A stretch of 64,000 nucleotides of DNA from Longirhabdus pacifica (GTDB taxonomy: Bacteria > Bacillota > Bacilli > Paenibacillales > DSM-105158), in NCBI RefSeq assembly GCF_004115085.1, contig NZ_QXJP01000005.1, positions 1-64,000 on the forward strand. Direction: 5' to 3'. Below the pieces are notes generated by a model. It was not told the origin of the DNA. It did no database searches and saw only the letters and a list, made by a program, of their open reading frames with translations. A program made the translations under genes and the position numbers. Positions 27,798-36,659 of this stretch are shown here, piece by piece. The number at the start of each line of letters is the position of its first letter. The first letter of the stretch is position 1.

Positions 27798-29702
27798 GTG
27801 TGCCACGCATGGCACGTAGCTAGGCGGTGAAAGTCCGCTATGGGGGCTAGCAGTTGCCAACCATTAGCCAAGAGCAAGGGTGTCCATCGCGAGGTGGAAT
27901 CTGAAGGAAGCTGGAGGCAAAATTCCGACCCGAGGAACACGAATCACATCAGGCATCTAAAGTGGGATAAATCTGCCTAACAAGATGAAATCCAATAAAC
28001 TGCACGGACACGAAGATGTAAATGTGGCGGGTACATGGGATGAAAGTTACGTGTCTTACCGTGGGAGGTCTCACGGACGCATGAAGCGTATGTGCAACAT
28101 GTGGTTGAAACAAGATTTATCGTGAGAAGTCAGCAGATACCATAGTAGTAACGCAGTCGACGGCGTTATGAAGGGTTGAACCTAAGGAGGTTGTAAGTCA
28201 ATGAAAGTTACCAAAGTCGGGACAAAAGAAAGCAGAATACCTTGCTGTGGCAAGGGCTACCTGCAAAGAGATAGTGCGGAACACGAAGGGTATGCAGGAG
28301 CGCTTACTGACCAGCGGATAGCTGAAACAGACTACACCAACACAGACCGTGGAGAAAACCAACTCTTAGAGCAAATCCTGAGCGGAGAAAATCTTAACCA
28401 AGCATATAAACAGGTAAAGAGAAACAAATGAGCACACGGAGACGATGGGATGGAAATAGAGCATCTTCTACAATATCTCAAAGACAAAGGGGAGGAACTC
28501 AAGCAGTTGGTTTTGGAAGGAAAATATAAACCGAATCCAGTACGAAGAGTAACCATACCCAAAGACAATGGAGCAACACGTACATTGGGTATACCAACAG
28601 CGGTAGATAGAGTAGTGCAACAAGCGATAACGCAAGTGTTGTTACCTATCTTCGAACCACAATTTGTGGAAACAAGCTATGGTTTTAGACCCAGAAGAAG
28701 TGCACATGATGCGTTGAGAAAATGCAAAGCATATGCCAATGAAGGCTACACGTATATAGTGGACATGGACTTAGAAAAATTTTTCGACACGGTGAACCAA
28801 TCGAGAATGATAGAGATATTATCTCGAACAATCAAAGATGGCAGAGTGATTTCTCTTATCCATAAATACCTCCGAGCAGGAGCAATGAATCAAGGGAGAT
28901 TCGAAGAAACAAAGCACGGACTTGTACAAGGAGGCAACATCAGTCCTTTATGTAGTAACATCATGCTCAATGAACTCGATCATGAACTAGAAAGAAGAGG
29001 CGTAAAGTTCGTACGATATGCGGATGATCTCGTGTTATTCTCAAAAACAAAAAGAGCAGCGCAAAGAATATGGGAGAATATTTTACCCTATATCGAAAAC
29101 AAACTAGGGCTGAAAGTGAATCGAGAGAAAACGAAAGTAGCCTATATAGGGAGAATAAAATTTCTTGGCTATGGATTCTACTCATCGAAAGAAGGAATCC
29201 AATTGAGAGTTCATCCTAAAAGTATCCAAAAGATGAAGACAAAAGTGAAAGCACTCACAGCAAGAAGCAATGAAATTGGATATGAACTGGTGAAATTGAA
29301 ACTAAAACAATTCATCACAGGATGGGTGAACTACTTCAAACTTTCGGATATGAAGCGTCTACTTAAAACAACGGACAGATGGTTAAGAAGAAGAATACGC
29401 ATGTATATATGGAAACGTTGGAAAAGAGTGCGAACCCGATATACCATGCTAAGAAAACTTGGATTTAACCACAACAAAGCCTTCCAATACGCATGTACAA
29501 GAAAAGGCTATTGGCGAATAGCCAAAAGCCATATCTTAAGCACCTCTATTACGGATACTCGCTTAAAACAAGCAGGGTATTATTCTTCACGGATTATTTC
29601 AAGACGGTAACAGTGTGAACTTAGGAGCCGCCGTATACCGGACGGTACATACGGTGGCGTGGGAGGTCGGCTGAACAATTAATGTTCAGCCTCCTACCCG
29701 AT
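27798..29702 (+). mobile_element. Group II intron, probably bacterial class C
   Basis: The 5' end GTGTGCC fits the group II GUGYG boundary. About 400 bp of structured ribozyme sequence precedes the reverse transcriptase frame. After it come a domain V-like hairpin (GAGCCGCCGTATACCG ... CATACGGTGGCGTG, about 29625-29661) and a domain VI-like hairpin (GGCTGAAC/GTTCAGCC, 29668-29691), ending near CTACCCGAT. Insertion just after a terminator stem and a reverse transcriptase without an endonuclease domain point to class C. The 3' boundary is good to a few bases. Confidence 0.85.
28201..29610 (+). pseudogene. Group II intron reverse transcriptase/maturase interrupted by one in-frame TGA
   Basis: Two frames, 28201-28431 and 28450-29610, are in the same phase and separated by a single TGA at 28429-28431, where GGA (Gly) is expected (RNK-G-AHG). 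Joined, they give a reverse transcriptase with RRVTIPKDNGATRTLGIP, YGFRPRRSAHDAL, the catalytic YADD in RFV/KFVRYADDLVLF, QGGNISPL, and a maturase domain (KLKQFITGWVNYF). No C-terminal HNH endonuclease is present. The first frame has GGAGG upstream. Unless UGA is read through, the full protein is not made. Confidence 0.85.
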
Positions 29703-29714
29703 TAAATTTATAAT

Positions 29715-31154
29715 CTATTGAATATTTACTCTGAATAATGCACTATAATCAGAACTCACACTCCAATCATTGTTAATGGAGTAGATCTGTCCTTTGACAT
29801 TTGCGTAATGACCTTCTGAATTTAACTCATATCCAGAAAAATTATTGGAAACAACTCTATAGACTTTCCCATTATTTTGTATCATTTGCGCCTCTACTGT
29901 TTTTTCAAAGTCATGTTCATTCCCCAATGGAAATGTTTGTGTGCCTGTTAAAGAATCAATTAGATTGTATACTTTATTTACATAAGGTATTAGACCCCAA
30001 ACAAATTTACCGACGTTAGGCTTACCTTCTAAAGATCCGTTAACGACCATGTTTATATAAACATGGTCGCCTTCTAAACCCCCATGTGCCATCTGTAAGT
30101 TTTCTATTCCAATTGGTGCATTTAACCTAAATACTTTCATTTCTCCACTAAAATTGTCATGCTCCACTATCATCCCATGATCTAGACTAAACTGGAATTC
30201 TATCTTCTCTGAAGCTTCATTAAATCTCCAAATAATACTCACGTATGAGAGCTGTGTTAAAGACCAATATTTTGATTCAGCAGTATATGCATATAATCTT
30301 CCATATGGTTCATTTGTAAAGAAAGGACTAAATTTCAACCCATCATCTTTAAAAAGGCTTTCGGGTACATCAGGATAATCTTCTAGGTTTAATGTTTCAA
30401 GGGGTTCTTGTTTAATATCATTTAATAAATTTAATAAATTTTGCTGGTCAGCAGTGATTTGTGTCCAAGATGATGCAGATATTTGATTATTTTTATTTAT
30501 GAACACTTCACCCTCAGAATTTAAAGTCCCTAAAGTTTCTTCAATTTCAAATGAATTACTAGAATTTATTGAATAACTTGATTTTCGATCAACATTCATA
30601 AGTTCAAGTAATTTATTTTGGAATTCATCATCTTTCATGGAATTTTCGTTGATGAAATGGTTAGCCTCTTGAAGCAATGCAATAAACTCATCTGCATGTA
30701 TTTCTTGTTGTATGTAAATTCTTTCGCCATTTTGCTTATCTTCAAGAATCAGGTAAAGGATGGTTTTGTCTTGTTCTGATTCAATACTCTCACTGCTATA
30801 TTCTTTAACTCTAAAAAGAAGAACATTAAAATCTTCAGATGATTCGAAATCACCAAGTACAGATTGTCCATTTGGAATAGGATAAAGATCCCCTAATAGA
30901 GAAAGATCATAATTGTTTTCATTGTAAGTCAACTGTCCCCCCATAGTTACTTTTCCATTTTCATAACCAAAAGTAATGTTCTGCAAAATGGAGTTTAATT
31001 CATCTTTTTCATCTTCAGAAGTTGTAACAGTAGCTATGGATTCTTTAACTTCAGATTCACTTAGCACCCCTGTTTCTTTATTTGCGTGGATTGGAGAAAT
31101 AAACACTGTAAAAATTAAAGAAAATGATAACAATAAAAGACCTACTCTTTTCAT
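29715..31154 (-). CDS. Large secreted protein of unknown function
   Basis: 479 residues with a clean signal peptide (MKRVGLLLLSFSLIFTVFIS, cleavage near ANKE) and no later membrane segment. The mature part is acidic and Asn/Ser-rich, with predicted beta-rich stretches such as EKIEFQFSLDHGMIVEHD and GLEGDHVYINMVVNGS. I recognise no enzymatic motif. It is transcribed toward the intron, and its start is behind a GGAG-like site. It is one of five exported products in this island. Confidence 0.75.
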   Translation of the reverse strand: MKRVGLLLLSFSLIFTVFISPIHANKETGVLSESEVKESIATVTTSEDEKDELNSILQNITFGYENGKVTMGGQLTYNENNYDLSLLGDLYPIPNGQSVLGDFESSEDFNVLLFRVKEYSSESIESEQDKTILYLILEDKQNGERIYIQQEIHADEFIALLQEANHFINENSMKDDEFQNKLLELMNVDRKSSYSINSSNSFEIEETLGTLNSEGEVFINKNNQISASSWTQITADQQNLLNLLNDIKQEPLETLNLEDYPDVPESLFKDDGLKFSPFFTNEPYGRLYAYTAESKYWSLTQLSYVSIIWRFNEASEKIEFQFSLDHGMIVEHDNFSGEMKVFRLNAPIGIENLQMAHGGLEGDHVYINMVVNGSLEGKPNVGKFVWGLIPYVNKVYNLIDSLTGTQTFPLGNEHDFEKTVEAQMIQNNGKVYRVVSNNFSGYELNSEGHYANVKGQIYSINNDWSVSSDYSALFRVNIQ

Positions 31155-31496
31155 AAATACTTCACTCCCATTTTCAAATTATTATCAACTACAAGTAGTG
31201 AAAATTATTATTGGAGATACGAGTGTGATTTAAAAAAAATTAATATACTTGTCCATATTAATTGTTTCTTTTTAATAAGTCATTTTAATGGTATAATTTA
31301 GTAGTTGAATATATTCACAATAACATACATATATAAAAATAAAGATTATTTTATATATAATATAGTATATTTTCTCAGCATTGACGACGTGTGAACATAA
31401 AGTTACCATAGTACTAAATCTTTTCTTTTCACAAAAAAAATGATTTAGTAAAAATTATCGAATTAATAAAATATTACAAATTGGAGTTGATTTCAT
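31155..31496. other. 342-bp AT-rich divergent intergenic region
   Basis: It separates the divergent secreted-protein and lipoprotein genes and must contain both promoters. I see AT tracts and several TATAAT-like boxes but no clear operator. GGAGTT at 31482 serves the lipoprotein. Confidence 0.4.
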
Positions 31497-32000
31497 ATGA
31501 GGTTCATTTTGTTGATTTTTAGCATCGTGTTATTGTTCACGGGTTGTCAGTCGCAGGAAATCATCACCGATGGAAAATATACTTATAAAACCCTTAAATC
31601 TATTGATGCTTGGGGTGTTAGTATAGAACATGAAAACCAAGGTGAACAACCTGATGTAGTTTTTCTTCCCATGGTTAAACTACCATATGGAAATCAAGAT
31701 TTAAATTCTAAATGGGGAAGAAAAGCCCATAATTTATTATCGGATTCATTGGAAAAAGAAGATGTTCTAACGGTTACTATTCTTGATAGAGATTTCCCTA
31801 TTTCAACAGGGTTTGTGAAAGTAAAAGATCAAGACATCGCCATTTGGTTTCTTGAACAAGGTTTCCTTATTGTGGATCATCAATCCGAATACAAGTCCCA
31901 ATATCATCTTAAATTTCAAGAATATGTAGCTGTCGAAGAGATTGCCATCGAAAAAGGAGTGGGCATATGGGCTCATTTGAATGTTAGAGGTGAAAATTAG
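31497..32000 (+). CDS. Lipoprotein with a thermonuclease (SNase)-like domain, copy 1
   Basis: 167 residues. A lipoprotein signal with lipobox LFTGC (Cys17) is followed by a domain patterned like staphylococcal nuclease. The matches are A..LLSDSLEKEDVLTV, a GF(V) strand, DIAIWFLEQGFLIVD, then FQEYVAVEEIAIEKGVGIW, which matches the C-terminal Y..f...E..Ak..g.GiW signature of SNases. The usual catalytic Arg/Asp/Glu set is not evident, so it may bind rather than cut. It is a close paralogue of 34234-34740, including 5' and 3' flanks. Confidence 0.65.
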   Translation: MRFILLIFSIVLLFTGCQSQEIITDGKYTYKTLKSIDAWGVSIEHENQGEQPDVVFLPMVKLPYGNQDLNSKWGRKAHNLLSDSLEKEDVLTVTILDRDFPISTGFVKVKDQDIAIWFLEQGFLIVDHQSEYKSQYHLKFQEYVAVEEIAIEKGVGIWAHLNVRGEN

Positions 32001-32246
32001 TATGAGCAACAAAAATGCATATTGAAGATTTACTTAATTATTTCATCTAGCAAAAAACAAATACAAATAAATATTAATGAAGCACCTTTATTGACATGAA
32101 TAGACTCGATATTAAAGCTTGATAATAGTATACAAGTTTTATTGACTTGAGCAAATACAACATGAAACAATATGTAGGACATTCGCTGTTATTTTTAATG
32201 AAGAAAAGCGGGGCAATGTTTATCGCATTGCATTCCGCTTTTTTGT

Positions 32247-32429
32247 CGTCGACCTCCAGTAGTGTAAAAATCCCTGGGGACCGACGACAAAATGAAAATG
32301 AGAGTAAAAGAGAGGTAGAGTGAGTAAGAAGGAGATGTTGGTTATTTTTATACAAAATGATTTTTTGGGAATATGAAGCAGGAGTTTTTTGCTCAATGTA
32401 GAATTACTATAAGCACAGGCGTTTTTGGG
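32247..32429 (+). promoter_or_regulatory. CRISPR leader 2
   Basis: A near-duplicate of leader 1, with the same terminator just before it (32207-32246), the GTCGTCGA..CGACGAC hairpin, ATATGAAGCAGGAGTTTTTT and TACTATAAGCACA leading into the first repeat. The hairpin's right arm differs at two or three bases from copy 1. Confidence 0.75.
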
Positions 32430-32861
32430 GTTTATATCGTACCTATGAGGAATTGAAACCTTTCTCGGTACATGATCACATACTGTGACACCTTCGTTTA
32501 TATCGTACCTATGAGGAATTGAAACGAACGCATCATCCTGTCACAGGCAAGCGAGTAGCACGTTTATATCGTACCTATGAGGAATTGAAACCAATATATA
32601 AATCTTCACTAACGATAATAATTTTCAAGTTTATATCGTACCTATGAGGAATTGAAACTAAAAATATAAAGTAAAAGATGTTGTCATTGCATCATCGTTT
32701 ATATCGTACCTATGAGGAATTGAAACCCTACTTTTTTCATCGCTTTTGTGATGCCTCTCCCCGTTTATATCGTACCTCTGAGGAATTGAAACACATCAAA
32801 AGGTATACAGAAACGGTATATAGAAGCAGCAGCTTATATCGTACCTATGAGGAATCGGAAC
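32430..32861 (+). CRISPR. CRISPR array 2: seven 30-bp repeats, six spacers
   Basis: Same repeat as array 1. Repeats start at 32430, 32496, 32562, 32629, 32697, 32763 and 32832. The sixth has one change (CTCTGAGG) and the seventh three to four (GCTTATATC, AATCGGAAC), the usual decay at the trailer end. Spacers are 36-39 bp and share nothing obvious with those of array 1. No cas gene is in the window. Confidence 0.97.
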
Positions 32862-32989
32862 ATGATTGATCCCTGTTGTTTAGTGATTGATGGATATATT
32901 GTTTCTATCGAATTTTTATCATTTTGACTCACTAACACTAGATAGGAGTCAAGCATTGCCCCGTCGTTTGAATGAAAAGAGGGAATAGA

Positions 32990-33487
32990 TTGGATAAAGA
33001 TATAGTGTCAAATGTAATATTACAAGAAGCAAATATGGAAGATCAGGTTGTACTAGAAAATCTTTTCCAGCTTTATTTACATGATCTATCGGAGTATGCT
33101 GAAAGCTTAATACTAGGTGAAGACGGAAAGTTTAAAAATGACGTTGTTGAACTTTTTTTAACAAGAGAAGATCTAATTTCTCTCAAAATACTTTATAAAA
33201 ATGAGATGATTGGTTTTATCTTTTTGGTGAAAGGGAAAAACGTGGATTATGCCATCAATGATATGTTTATCTGTAGGCAATTCCGTAATAAAGGCATAGG
33301 AAAAATACTAGTGGAAAAGGTGTTTACACAGTATAAGGGTACTTATGTGATAGTGGAATTATGGAATAACAAATCGGCAATAGCATTTTGGCATTCTATT
33401 TATAAACAACTACATATAAAATATGAAGAAGTGCAAGAACTGTCCGATGGCGAGTTGTGTTTAGTTCAAACATTTACAGTGAAATAA
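32990..33487 (+). CDS. GNAT family N-acetyltransferase
   Basis: 165 residues from TTG 32990, which has GAGGG 8 nt upstream; ATG 32972 in the same frame has no such site. The acetyl-CoA-binding loop is in MFICRQFRNKGIGKILVEKVF (R/Q-x-x-G-x-G/A type) and IVELWNNKSAIAFWHSI fits motif B. The substrate is unknown. It follows CRISPR array 2 and has a truncated twin after array 1, so it was duplicated together with the array. Confidence 0.85.
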   Translation: MDKDIVSNVILQEANMEDQVVLENLFQLYLHDLSEYAESLILGEDGKFKNDVVELFLTREDLISLKILYKNEMIGFIFLVKGKNVDYAINDMFICRQFRNKGIGKILVEKVFTQYKGTYVIVELWNNKSAIAFWHSIYKQLHIKYEEVQELSDGELCLVQTFTVK

Positions 33488-33539
33488 CTAAAAATGAAGT
33501 CTACTCTTTGTTTTCTTCTAAAGGAAAAGAGCTGAAATA

Positions 33540-34043
33540 GTGAAAAGAAGTTTTGTTTTTGCATTTGTTTTGATGCTATTATCTGCATGTTCCTATACAA
33601 CGGAGAAAGAAACAATAGAGGATTTAAAGAAAGAAATAAGTATGTTGAAAAAACAAAATGAAAATCAGATACGACAAATCACAGAACTTGAAGAAGATAT
33701 CAAATGGTCAGTAGCTTATGATATAGTGGCAAGGCAAATATTTTATTATATTAGGCAAGATCAATGGACGAGAGTGAATGAATTAACCCATGAAGCTGCT
33801 ACAATTGAAGAAGAATTTTTAGTGTTTGATACAGTTCCTAGCTCAACGTTTTGGTTGCCACTTCGTTTCATAAAAAATGATTACCCCATTATCCTCAATC
33901 ATTTCATTCCAGTAGACAGAGAAAAAAGACACTATGAACTATTTTATTATGTCTATACGCATGATAATGAGGTAGTTTCCAAATACGAATTTGCCATGGT
34001 GTTTATTGATGGTAAATTATCAAGTATGTATAAAGCGGCATAA
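33540..34043 (+). CDS. Lipoprotein with a coiled-coil stalk, unknown function
   Basis: 167 residues. The signal ends in lipobox LLSAC (Cys17). A coiled coil follows (about 25-58, IEDLKKEISMLKKQNENQI...), then a globular C-terminal domain of about 105 residues with no motif I know. It starts at GTG 33540. A 28-bp piece matching its 3' end recurs at 36476-36503, which suggests that a second copy once existed. Confidence 0.7.
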   Translation: MKRSFVFAFVLMLLSACSYTTEKETIEDLKKEISMLKKQNENQIRQITELEEDIKWSVAYDIVARQIFYYIRQDQWTRVNELTHEAATIEEEFLVFDTVPSSTFWLPLRFIKNDYPIILNHFIPVDREKRHYELFYYVYTHDNEVVSKYEFAMVFIDGKLSSMYKAA

Positions 34044-34233
34044 GAATAACATTGGATCACTTCTTTCAAAATAACGGTAACTTTTTTGTTTATCTTGAAA
34101 ACAATGACGAATGGATTTTTAGTGATATGGACTAATAAAACCCTTTGTGAATGATGACTGGTATAGTTATGTACAAATTCACTGCGGATTTATTTTTTAT
34201 TTTCCAAACATTATAAATCGGAGTTGATTTCAT

Positions 34234-34740
34234 ATGAGGTTGATTTTATTAATTTTTAGCATCATTTTATTGTTCACGGGTTGTCAGTCAGAGGAATTCA
34301 TTACGGATGGAAAATATACCTATAGCACCTATTTAAGTAAAGATAATAAGTTTGGTTTAAATATAATGCACCCAAAACAAGATAAACAAAATGAGCAAGT
34401 TTTTCTTGCCATGGTGAAATTACCATATGGGAACAAATATTTAAACGATAAATGGATTAAAAAAGCCCATAGTTTTATATCACAATCATGGGAAAAAGAA
34501 TATAATCTAACGGTTACTATTCTTGATAGAGATTACCCTCAATCAACTGGTTTTGTGAGCTTAAAGGGTCAAGACATCGTCGTTTTGTTGCTTGAACAAG
34601 GTTTCCTCATTGTGGATCAGGAATCCAAGTACAAGTCTAAATACCCTGATAAGTTTCAAGAATATGTAGCTGTCGAAGAGATTGCCATCCGAAAAGGAGT
34701 GGGCATATGGGCTCATTTGGATGTTAGAGGTGAAAATTAG
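34234..34740 (+). CDS. Lipoprotein with a thermonuclease-like domain, copy 2
   Basis: 168 residues, paralogous to 31497-32000 along its whole length. The two share MRxxLLIFSIxLLFTGCQS, LTVTILDRDxPxSTGF, and the identical EYVAVEEIA and GVGIWAHLxVRGEN ends, while the middle (about 30-75) has diverged. Lipobox is LFTGC. GGAG lies 8 nt before the ATG, as in copy 1. A terminator follows at 34843. Confidence 0.65.
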   Translation: MRLILLIFSIILLFTGCQSEEFITDGKYTYSTYLSKDNKFGLNIMHPKQDKQNEQVFLAMVKLPYGNKYLNDKWIKKAHSFISQSWEKEYNLTVTILDRDYPQSTGFVSLKGQDIVVLLLEQGFLIVDQESKYKSKYPDKFQEYVAVEEIAIRKGVGIWAHLDVRGEN

Positions 34741-34842
34741 TATGAGCAACAAAAATGTATATTGAAGCTTGATAGTATGTATACAGTTGTAAAGTGCTTG
34801 GAATACGGTTGTTTTAGTGAAAACATTAATTAATAGAGAAAT

Positions 34843-34891
34843 AAAAAACACACGATGGATTACTTCTGTAATCACTACGTGTGTTTTTTTT
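34843..34891. terminator. Bidirectional terminator between lipoprotein copy 2 and the peptide gene
   Basis: AAAAAACACACG pairs with CGTGTGTTTTTTT. On the minus strand it ends the receptor-peptide operon 14 bp after the peptide stop codon. Confidence 0.85.
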
Positions 34892-34904
34892 ATTGCTTTA
34901 TATG

Positions 34905-35015
34905 TTATCTTTTGTCCAAATCAATGAGAGATGTTACGATAACGTCATTTAAAGGTGGTGTGGTACTAAGCACTATAACGGATAACAATAAAAGTGCTGT
35001 ACATAATTTTTTCAT
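34905..35015 (-). CDS. Exported signalling propeptide of the RRNPP receptor upstream
   Basis: 36 residues: MKKLCTALLLLSVIVLSTTP (basic start and hydrophobic export core), then PLNDVIVTSLIDLDKR. AAGGAGG overlaps the receptor's stop codon and lies 9 nt before the ATG. The size, the Sec-type signal, the short polar C-terminal tail and the position right after an HTH-TPR receptor match PlcR/PapR- and NprR/NprX-type cassettes. The active peptide would be cut from the tail, for example from LNDVIVT; which residues is not known. Confidence 0.75.
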   Translation of the reverse strand: MKKLCTALLLLSVIVLSTTPPLNDVIVTSLIDLDKR

Positions 35016-35029
35016 GATAATCATCCTCC

Positions 35030-36301
35030 TTATTTTTTCTTGATCATTTTAGCTGCTTCATTGATTTGCTGCAATTGGGGTGCATTGAGTTCATAATTAT
35101 TTTCAACACAAGAAGAAATAATTTGAGCATATATGGTTAAAGCTTCTTCATATTGCTGGATATAGACATACCTTTTCAACCCTTCACTATAACAATGTAT
35201 GGCTTCATTTAGGGTGCCATGCTTCATTTTAAAATTACCCTTGTTTACGTAGTATTTGCCCAATCCTTTATAATGGTGTTCAACAGGGTCTGTTGGTATA
35301 AATTCGTTTTCTGTTTGTATGATTTGTTGTATGTCTTCTATCCGATTTAATTCGAAATAGATGCTCATCAAATCGTTAATGATATCTATCTTATCTTCAT
35401 AATTAACCGTCATATAACACTGTTTTAGCATCGAAATAGCAGTATCATATTCTTTTTGTTTTGCTTTTATATTTGCTCGCAACACTTGAATTACTTCTTT
35501 AATATTATCAAGATAATTTAATTGTTCGAATTTAGGCAAATATTTTTCTACTTCTTCGTATTTTTCAAGGTGATAATAAGCATAAATCATGGTTCCATAT
35601 GCTCTGGTTTCTAGTTCTGTTGGTTTACCAGAAATGGACAGCCCACATTGGGTTAGTTGAATGGCTTCTTCGTATTCCTTTAATGCAAAGGCTTGTCTGC
35701 ACATTTTAAAGTAAAATTCGCGTTGTGTTTCATTAGGCAAAAAGTCCATGTAATGGATAATTTCTTTTCCTTCTGTATACGTCTTTTTATCTTTTGTAAT
35801 GTCCTGAAAGTTGATGAAATACGCTTCCACTAATCCTTTTGCCGTGAAGGGTGGGATGCCTCTTAAGCGTGCATATTCAGCGATTACTATATATAGTGTT
35901 AATCTTATCTCTTGATTTTTTAGTGTTTTTGCATAGCGATACAATGAAGATAGGGCATCGTCTGTTTCGTGCTTGTCCGATTCTAAGTATGCTAAAGCTA
36001 TTTTTTGGGTTAATTTTTTATTGGACAAGGTGGTGCTTCGCTCTAATAATTCAAATATAATATGTGGTCGAAATTCTACGTCAACGTAGCGATCTAGTAT
36101 GTATTCATGAGGAATGTTAAGTTCGTCCGCAATAGTAAATATCGTTCTAAATTCAGGACGTTTTGTTTCTCCGTTTTCTAATTTGCATATCACGCCTTTA
36201 TTGATGCCTAGTTTCTCTTGAAGTGTGCCCAATGTGATGTTTTGTTGTTCTCTATGTTTTTTAACTAATTCCCCCAGTGTTTGAATAGTAGTTTCACTCA
36301 T
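35030..36301 (-). CDS. RRNPP-family quorum-sensing transcription regulator (HTH plus TPR), NprR-like
   Basis: 423 residues. An N-terminal XRE-type helix-turn-helix (about 8-62: LGTLQEKLGINKGVICKLEN) is followed by about 350 residues of helical repeats. The TPR pattern is clear in YEEAIQLTQCGLSISGKP, YEEVEKYLPKFEQLNY, YDTAISMLKQCYM and LNEAIHCYSEGLKRYVYIQQ YEEAL. Length and architecture are those of NprR. Such receptors bind a re-imported peptide and switch target genes in stationary phase. The 36-residue export peptide gene follows by 14 nt. Its targets are unknown. Confidence 0.87.
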   Translation of the reverse strand: MSETTIQTLGELVKKHREQQNITLGTLQEKLGINKGVICKLENGETKRPEFRTIFTIADELNIPHEYILDRYVDVEFRPHIIFELLERSTTLSNKKLTQKIALAYLESDKHETDDALSSLYRYAKTLKNQEIRLTLYIVIAEYARLRGIPPFTAKGLVEAYFINFQDITKDKKTYTEGKEIIHYMDFLPNETQREFYFKMCRQAFALKEYEEAIQLTQCGLSISGKPTELETRAYGTMIYAYYHLEKYEEVEKYLPKFEQLNYLDNIKEVIQVLRANIKAKQKEYDTAISMLKQCYMTVNYEDKIDIINDLMSIYFELNRIEDIQQIIQTENEFIPTDPVEHHYKGLGKYYVNKGNFKMKHGTLNEAIHCYSEGLKRYVYIQQYEEALTIYAQIISSCVENNYELNAPQLQQINEAAKMIKKK

Positions 36302-36659
36302 TTTTAATCTCTCCTATTTCATAGAAACTCATTTTTACTACTATAGCATTTTCGTTCTGTCGAAGTATCGCTTTTTATGTCGTTTGCTTTTTTCTTTATT
36401 GTGCCACACCAAGAAGTTCACTAGATGTATAAAAGCTACAAAATTTTTTTTGTTAAATCCATGTAGACTAAATTTAAATTATCAAGTATGTATAAAGCGG
36501 CATGATCACTATAAGATTATTATATCTGAAAATTTAAATAGTTACATTATTTTTTCTTGTAAAATACAAGAAAAAATGACAGTATGTAATACAGGGTTAG
36601 CTATGCTGTTTGTGGCTTTGTGGTAATGGAGATACCTTACTTAAAGAGGGGGATTACAT
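36302..36659. other. 358-bp intergenic region with a gene remnant
   Basis: It contains the promoters of the receptor (minus strand) and of the LRR lipoprotein. At 36476-36503 a 28-bp stretch (ATCAAGTATG, TATAAAGCGG and flanks) is identical to the last codons of the lipoprotein gene at 34014-34041, a leftover of rearrangement. A short inverted repeat (TTTTCTTGTA / TACAAGAAAA, about 36550-36573) is also present. Confidence 0.6.

Noticed and set aside
32678-32869. 63-codon frame within CRISPR array 2
   Set aside because: It is the translated repeat (recurring LYRTYEE) and not a gene.
26270-33500. Cas1, Cas2, Cas3, Cas9 or other cas genes near the arrays
   Set aside because: Reading both strands around and between the arrays shows only the genes listed; no HD, helicase, RAMP or Cas1-like motifs were found.
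36384-36626. 80-codon frame with cysteines and hydrophobic residues
   Set aside because: No ribosome binding site, and it crosses the 28-bp remnant of a lipoprotein gene.
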